Shown here: positions 61,568-64,000 of the stretch, one piece after another
Layout: each line of letters opens with the position of its first letter
How positions within the stretch are numbered: position 1 is the first letter of the stretch
NCBI RefSeq assembly: GCF_000337335.1
Contig: NZ_AOJN01000024.1
Location: forward strand, 1-64,000
Reading direction: 5' to 3'
Length of the DNA stretch: 64,000 bases
Source: Halorubrum distributum JCM 10118
GTDB taxonomy: Archaea; Halobacteriota; Halobacteria; Halobacteriales; Haloferacaceae
Translations under genes and position numbers: made by a program
Notes under the pieces: generated by a model
The model's input: the letters and a program-made list of their open reading frames with translations, nothing else
Told to the model about the DNA's origin: nothing
The model's database searches: none

Positions 61568-63235
61568 TTATAAGGGGGTTTCGTCGACATCGCCATCGTC
61601 GTCATATGCGCCCGTCACACCCGCTGGTTCGTTTTCAAGCCGGTCGTGCGCCGTTTTCCATTCCTTCGTCGCTTCGGGGCTATCGGCACCGTGTTCCGTG
61701 TGACGTTCCCGGACGTTCAACAGGACCGGCGTGTTCATCGCGTCTCCGGCCACCACGGCTTGCCCGGGTGTGAGTCCAGGGAGTTCGTCGAGTACGTCTT
61801 CGCCAGCGCTCTCGACCGACGTGCGGATCGCCTGCTGGTCGTTCGGGTTCTGTATCTGCATGATGATCTGCGTCCCGCACTGTGACAACACGTCGGGGTC
61901 GATTTTCGACGGGCGTTGACTGATGATACCGACTCCGAACCCGAACTTCCGGCCTTCCGAGAGGATCCGGCGGAGAATTCCGAGGCTCCGAGCGTCCCCG
62001 TCAGGGGCGAACCGGTGTCCTTCCTCGAACAGCGAAAAGACGGGGTGGTCGATCGCGTCGTCCTCACCGCGCGTCGCCGCTTCCCGGGCCTCGTACAGTT
62101 TCCGGAGGAGCGCCGCGGCGAGCATCTGCTGGTCGGACTGGGACAGTCGATTGAGCTTGAGGACCGTTACTTGACCGGGCGCAACGAGGTCTGTGAGTTC
62201 GTCGCGGGCCGCCGGGACGAACAAGTCGCGGTTCAGCGACTTGTTCAACCGCCACGCGAGCGCATCGACCGTCCCGCTGCGCTCCCCCTCAACCTCCTCG
62301 CATTTGTCGATGATGTCTTGCGGCGTGATGTGGTTGCTCTCACCTGTGAGGTCCCGCCAGGCTTCGTTGAGCACGTACCGCATCCGGTCGCTCGGCCCGT
62401 CGAGCAACGCGAGCAAGTCGCTGTACGTGAGGTCCGGGATCGGGATCGTGATCTCGTCGGGCGTGATGATCTCCACTTCGGGCCGGTACCCGTCGTCGCC
62501 TTCGAACACGTGGCTGTGTTCGTCGCGCCGCATCTCCGGGAGCGTGTCGTACTCCGCATGCGGGTCGAACACCAGCATCGCGGCGCGCGACGCCGGCCGC
62601 ATCATCTCCTCGATCAGAACGCTCGCCGTGTAGGATTTCCCGCTCCCGGTCGATGCGAGGATGGCCAGGTGCGTCGCCGCGAACGTATCGATCGGGATGT
62701 GCATGTTCGCAGCCCCGTGCGGCCGGTTCAACAGCCATCCGAGGTGCGCCGTGCCGCTTCCGGAGTCCCAGTCCGCGCTCGGCAACACGGCCTCCAAGTA
62801 CGAGTCGGCGGCGAGTTGGAGTCGCGTCCCCGGCTGCGGTTGGATACGCGGGTTCGTGAACGTCGATATCTGCTCGTCGAAGTACCCGATCGTTCGCGCC
62901 GTGAACCGACTGAGTTCCGTGTCCTCCGTCGGAACACCGAGGGCACCGGCGACCTCGGCCGGGTCCACCTCCGGGTTCGCCAAGAACTCGCCCGGTAGCC
63001 CGCGTTCCTGTGCCGTGTTCGTCACCCGAGCGAGGATCGCTTCCTGCTCGCCGTCAACCGTCGCGTCGTAGGCGACGAACTCCCCGGTACGAAGCCCCTG
63101 GTCGCCGGGTGCGATGAACTCGAATTCCGAAGGGTCGTCTCCGGGGCACGCGACCGTCCCGATCGGCGTCCCGGTGAGCGCGGGGACGTCGCGCGTCGCC
63201 GGCGGACTCGGGAGCCCGTGGTCGTCGCTCGTCAT
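61568..63235 (-). CDS. herA: HerA-like DNA translocase ATPase
   Basis: The 555-residue ATPase has a HAS-barrel-like N terminus (about 20-110), Walker A STGSGKS (195-201 in LAILASTGSGKSYTASVLIE), DPHAEYDTLPEMR, and the Walker B/FtsK-HerA block PVFSLFEEGHRFAPDGDARS, followed by ILRRILSEGRKFGFGVGIIS and QRPSKID. It pumps DNA for end processing, normally with the NurA nuclease. Its start overlaps the next upstream gene by four bases. It may be a housekeeping or a defence-linked copy. Confidence 0.88.
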   Translation of the reverse strand: MTSDDHGLPSPPATRDVPALTGTPIGTVACPGDDPSEFEFIAPGDQGLRTGEFVAYDATVDGEQEAILARVTNTAQERGLPGEFLANPEVDPAEVAGALGVPTEDTELSRFTARTIGYFDEQISTFTNPRIQPQPGTRLQLAADSYLEAVLPSADWDSGSGTAHLGWLLNRPHGAANMHIPIDTFAATHLAILASTGSGKSYTASVLIEEMMRPASRAAMLVFDPHAEYDTLPEMRRDEHSHVFEGDDGYRPEVEIITPDEITIPIPDLTYSDLLALLDGPSDRMRYVLNEAWRDLTGESNHITPQDIIDKCEEVEGERSGTVDALAWRLNKSLNRDLFVPAARDELTDLVAPGQVTVLKLNRLSQSDQQMLAAALLRKLYEAREAATRGEDDAIDHPVFSLFEEGHRFAPDGDARSLGILRRILSEGRKFGFGVGIISQRPSKIDPDVLSQCGTQIIMQIQNPNDQQAIRTSVESAGEDVLDELPGLTPGQAVVAGDAMNTPVLLNVRERHTEHGADSPEATKEWKTAHDRLENEPAGVTGAYDDDGDVDETPL

Positions 63236-63933
63236 CGAAGCACCCCGCGGCTCTCGCTGGACTGCCAGCGGACCTTCTTCTCGACGACGTCTAACACGTC
63301 GTCAGCGTCCGTGAGTCGCCGTAACCGGTCCACGATGGCTAACGCGACTTCCGGGCCGAACTGGTCGGCCGTGGCGATCAAGCGCTCGTAGTACTCCAAG
63401 TTCAGCGTCCCGTCGTGCGTGTGGAACTGTCGGAACCCGTCGTCCGAGAGCGCGTACACGAAATCGTCGATGTCCAGCGTCCACCGCGGCATCGACTGCG
63501 ACACCGCGCTGAACGACTGCGGGTCGCCTTCCTCGTCACCGTTCGGATGCCGGTGCGGGTCGGCATCGAGTTCGGCCGTCCCGAGGAGCGCGACCCCGAG
63601 CATCGTCTGCTTCTCGTTCACGTACCCGGGGACGAACATCTCCTGATCCGGGGCGGAAAGCCGTGGGCCGTCCCGTCCCTGATCGGGGTCAACGAGCCGC
63701 GTGTCGTACACGACCCCGACCACGGCGTACGGAGTGCCGCGAACGGTTTCCGTGGCGTACACGGGCTGGCCGAACTCGTACTCGTCGCGTGACGGCGGGT
63801 CCTCCCGCTCACCGTCTCGGAACGCCTGCGCGACGTAGTCCATCTGCGTGTTGGAGTGCACGATACTGCCTAACGCCGTGTCGGTCGGTGCGATCGCCGG
63901 CGTCGAATCGTCCGCGTTCGGTTGTTGTGTCAT
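63232..63933 (-). CDS. HerA-coupled protein, 233 aa
   Basis: The product begins MTQQPNADDSTPAIAPTDTA, has a HAS-barrel-like strand pattern (LGSIVHSNTQMDYVAQAF; FGQPVYATETVRGTPYAVVG) and ends with a helical part (LIATADQFGPEVALAIVDRL). The stop overlaps the HerA start (ATGA), so the products probably act together. It lacks the acidic NurA nuclease motifs I would expect. Probable accessory subunit of HerA. Confidence 0.6.
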   Translation of the reverse strand: MTQQPNADDSTPAIAPTDTALGSIVHSNTQMDYVAQAFRDGEREDPPSRDEYEFGQPVYATETVRGTPYAVVGVVYDTRLVDPDQGRDGPRLSAPDQEMFVPGYVNEKQTMLGVALLGTAELDADPHRHPNGDEEGDPQSFSAVSQSMPRWTLDIDDFVYALSDDGFRQFHTHDGTLNLEYYERLIATADQFGPEVALAIVDRLRRLTDADDVLDVVEKKVRWQSSESRGVLR

Positions 63934-63949
63934 GAGTTGTGTCGTCGTG

Positions 63950-64000
63950 TTATCGGCGGCGGCGTTCCTTCGAGAGGGCTTTCGCGTCCCATTCGATCGG
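63950..64000 (-). CDS. C-terminal end of a gene continuing past the window
   Basis: The minus-strand frame from the window edge reads IEWDAKALSKERRRR and stops with TAA at 63950-63952, 17 bases before the start of the 233-residue gene. The close spacing suggests the same operon as HerA; NurA is the expected neighbour but too little is visible to say. Confidence 0.4.
   Translation of the reverse strand, partial: PIEWDAKALSKERRRR

Noticed and set aside
1-64000. tRNA, rRNA or complete insertion sequence
   Set aside because: No cloverleaf-like segment, rRNA stretch or recognisable transposase was noticed in the gaps by eye; a covariance search was not possible.

Overview
The window comes from a haloarchaeon, most likely Halorubrum-like. 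The evidence is very high GC, acidic proteins with few lysines, short TATA boxes 22-33 nt upstream of start codons (leaderless transcripts), F420 enzymes, archaeal TFB, HerA and MBF1 genes, and several UspA genes. No tRNA, rRNA, CRISPR array or recognisable transposase was seen. All calls rest on reading the sequence by eye; no database search was run.

Region 1 (1 to about 40.3 kb) is a GC-rich chromosomal backbone. It carries metabolic genes (type II GAPDH, CofE plus a Mer-like F420 reductase, a GlpA-like dehydrogenase, a PurD-like ATP-grasp enzyme, a LOR/SDH-family enzyme, a rhodanese, thymidine kinase), transport and metal handling (Zn/Cd-type P-ATPase, PiT phosphate transporter), stress and repair genes (peroxiredoxin, four UspA proteins, photolyase/cryptochrome), signalling (MCP transducer, receiver-PAS-PAS protein), a site-2 protease, Tsr3, MBF1 and two paralogous HD phosphohydrolases. 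One SAM methyltransferase gene is interrupted by a single in-frame TAG. Several intergenic gaps hold palindromic repeats.

Region 2 (about 40.4 to 61.5 kb) has visibly lower GC, different codon use and a defence-island gene content. It starts and ends with decayed 3' fragments of queC (40633-41220 with a frameshift; 61322-61545 heavily degraded), both on the minus strand and both followed by PIN-like remnants. Between them lie: a predicted PD-(D/E)XK nuclease; a TbsP/DUF5821-type regulator divergent from a TFB-like factor that lacks the zinc ribbon; a 1289-residue Tat lipoprotein with a PQQ-type propeller, one membrane helix and a cytoplasmic part containing five homing-endonuclease-associated repeats and an OB-like segment; a five-gene minus-strand operon (SF2 helicase, 76-residue protein, SMC/DndD-like ATPase, 171-residue protein, 445-residue protein); an McrB/McrC pair; a double winged-helix/beta-propeller protein; and a repeat plus degenerate LAGLIDADG protein.

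The most notable observation is a short acidic amphipathic motif, roughly [DE][DE]x[IM]Lxx[IV][MVL]xx[FV]. It recurs at the N or C terminus of the TFB-like factor, the giant lipoprotein, the 171-residue SMC partner, the winged-helix/propeller protein and, more weakly, three further island proteins. This suggests that genes which look like separate defence modules may encode parts of one assembly, possibly an envelope-to-DNA sensing and defence system.

Region 3 (61.5 to 64 kb) is a minus-strand HerA ATPase operon that continues past the window end.
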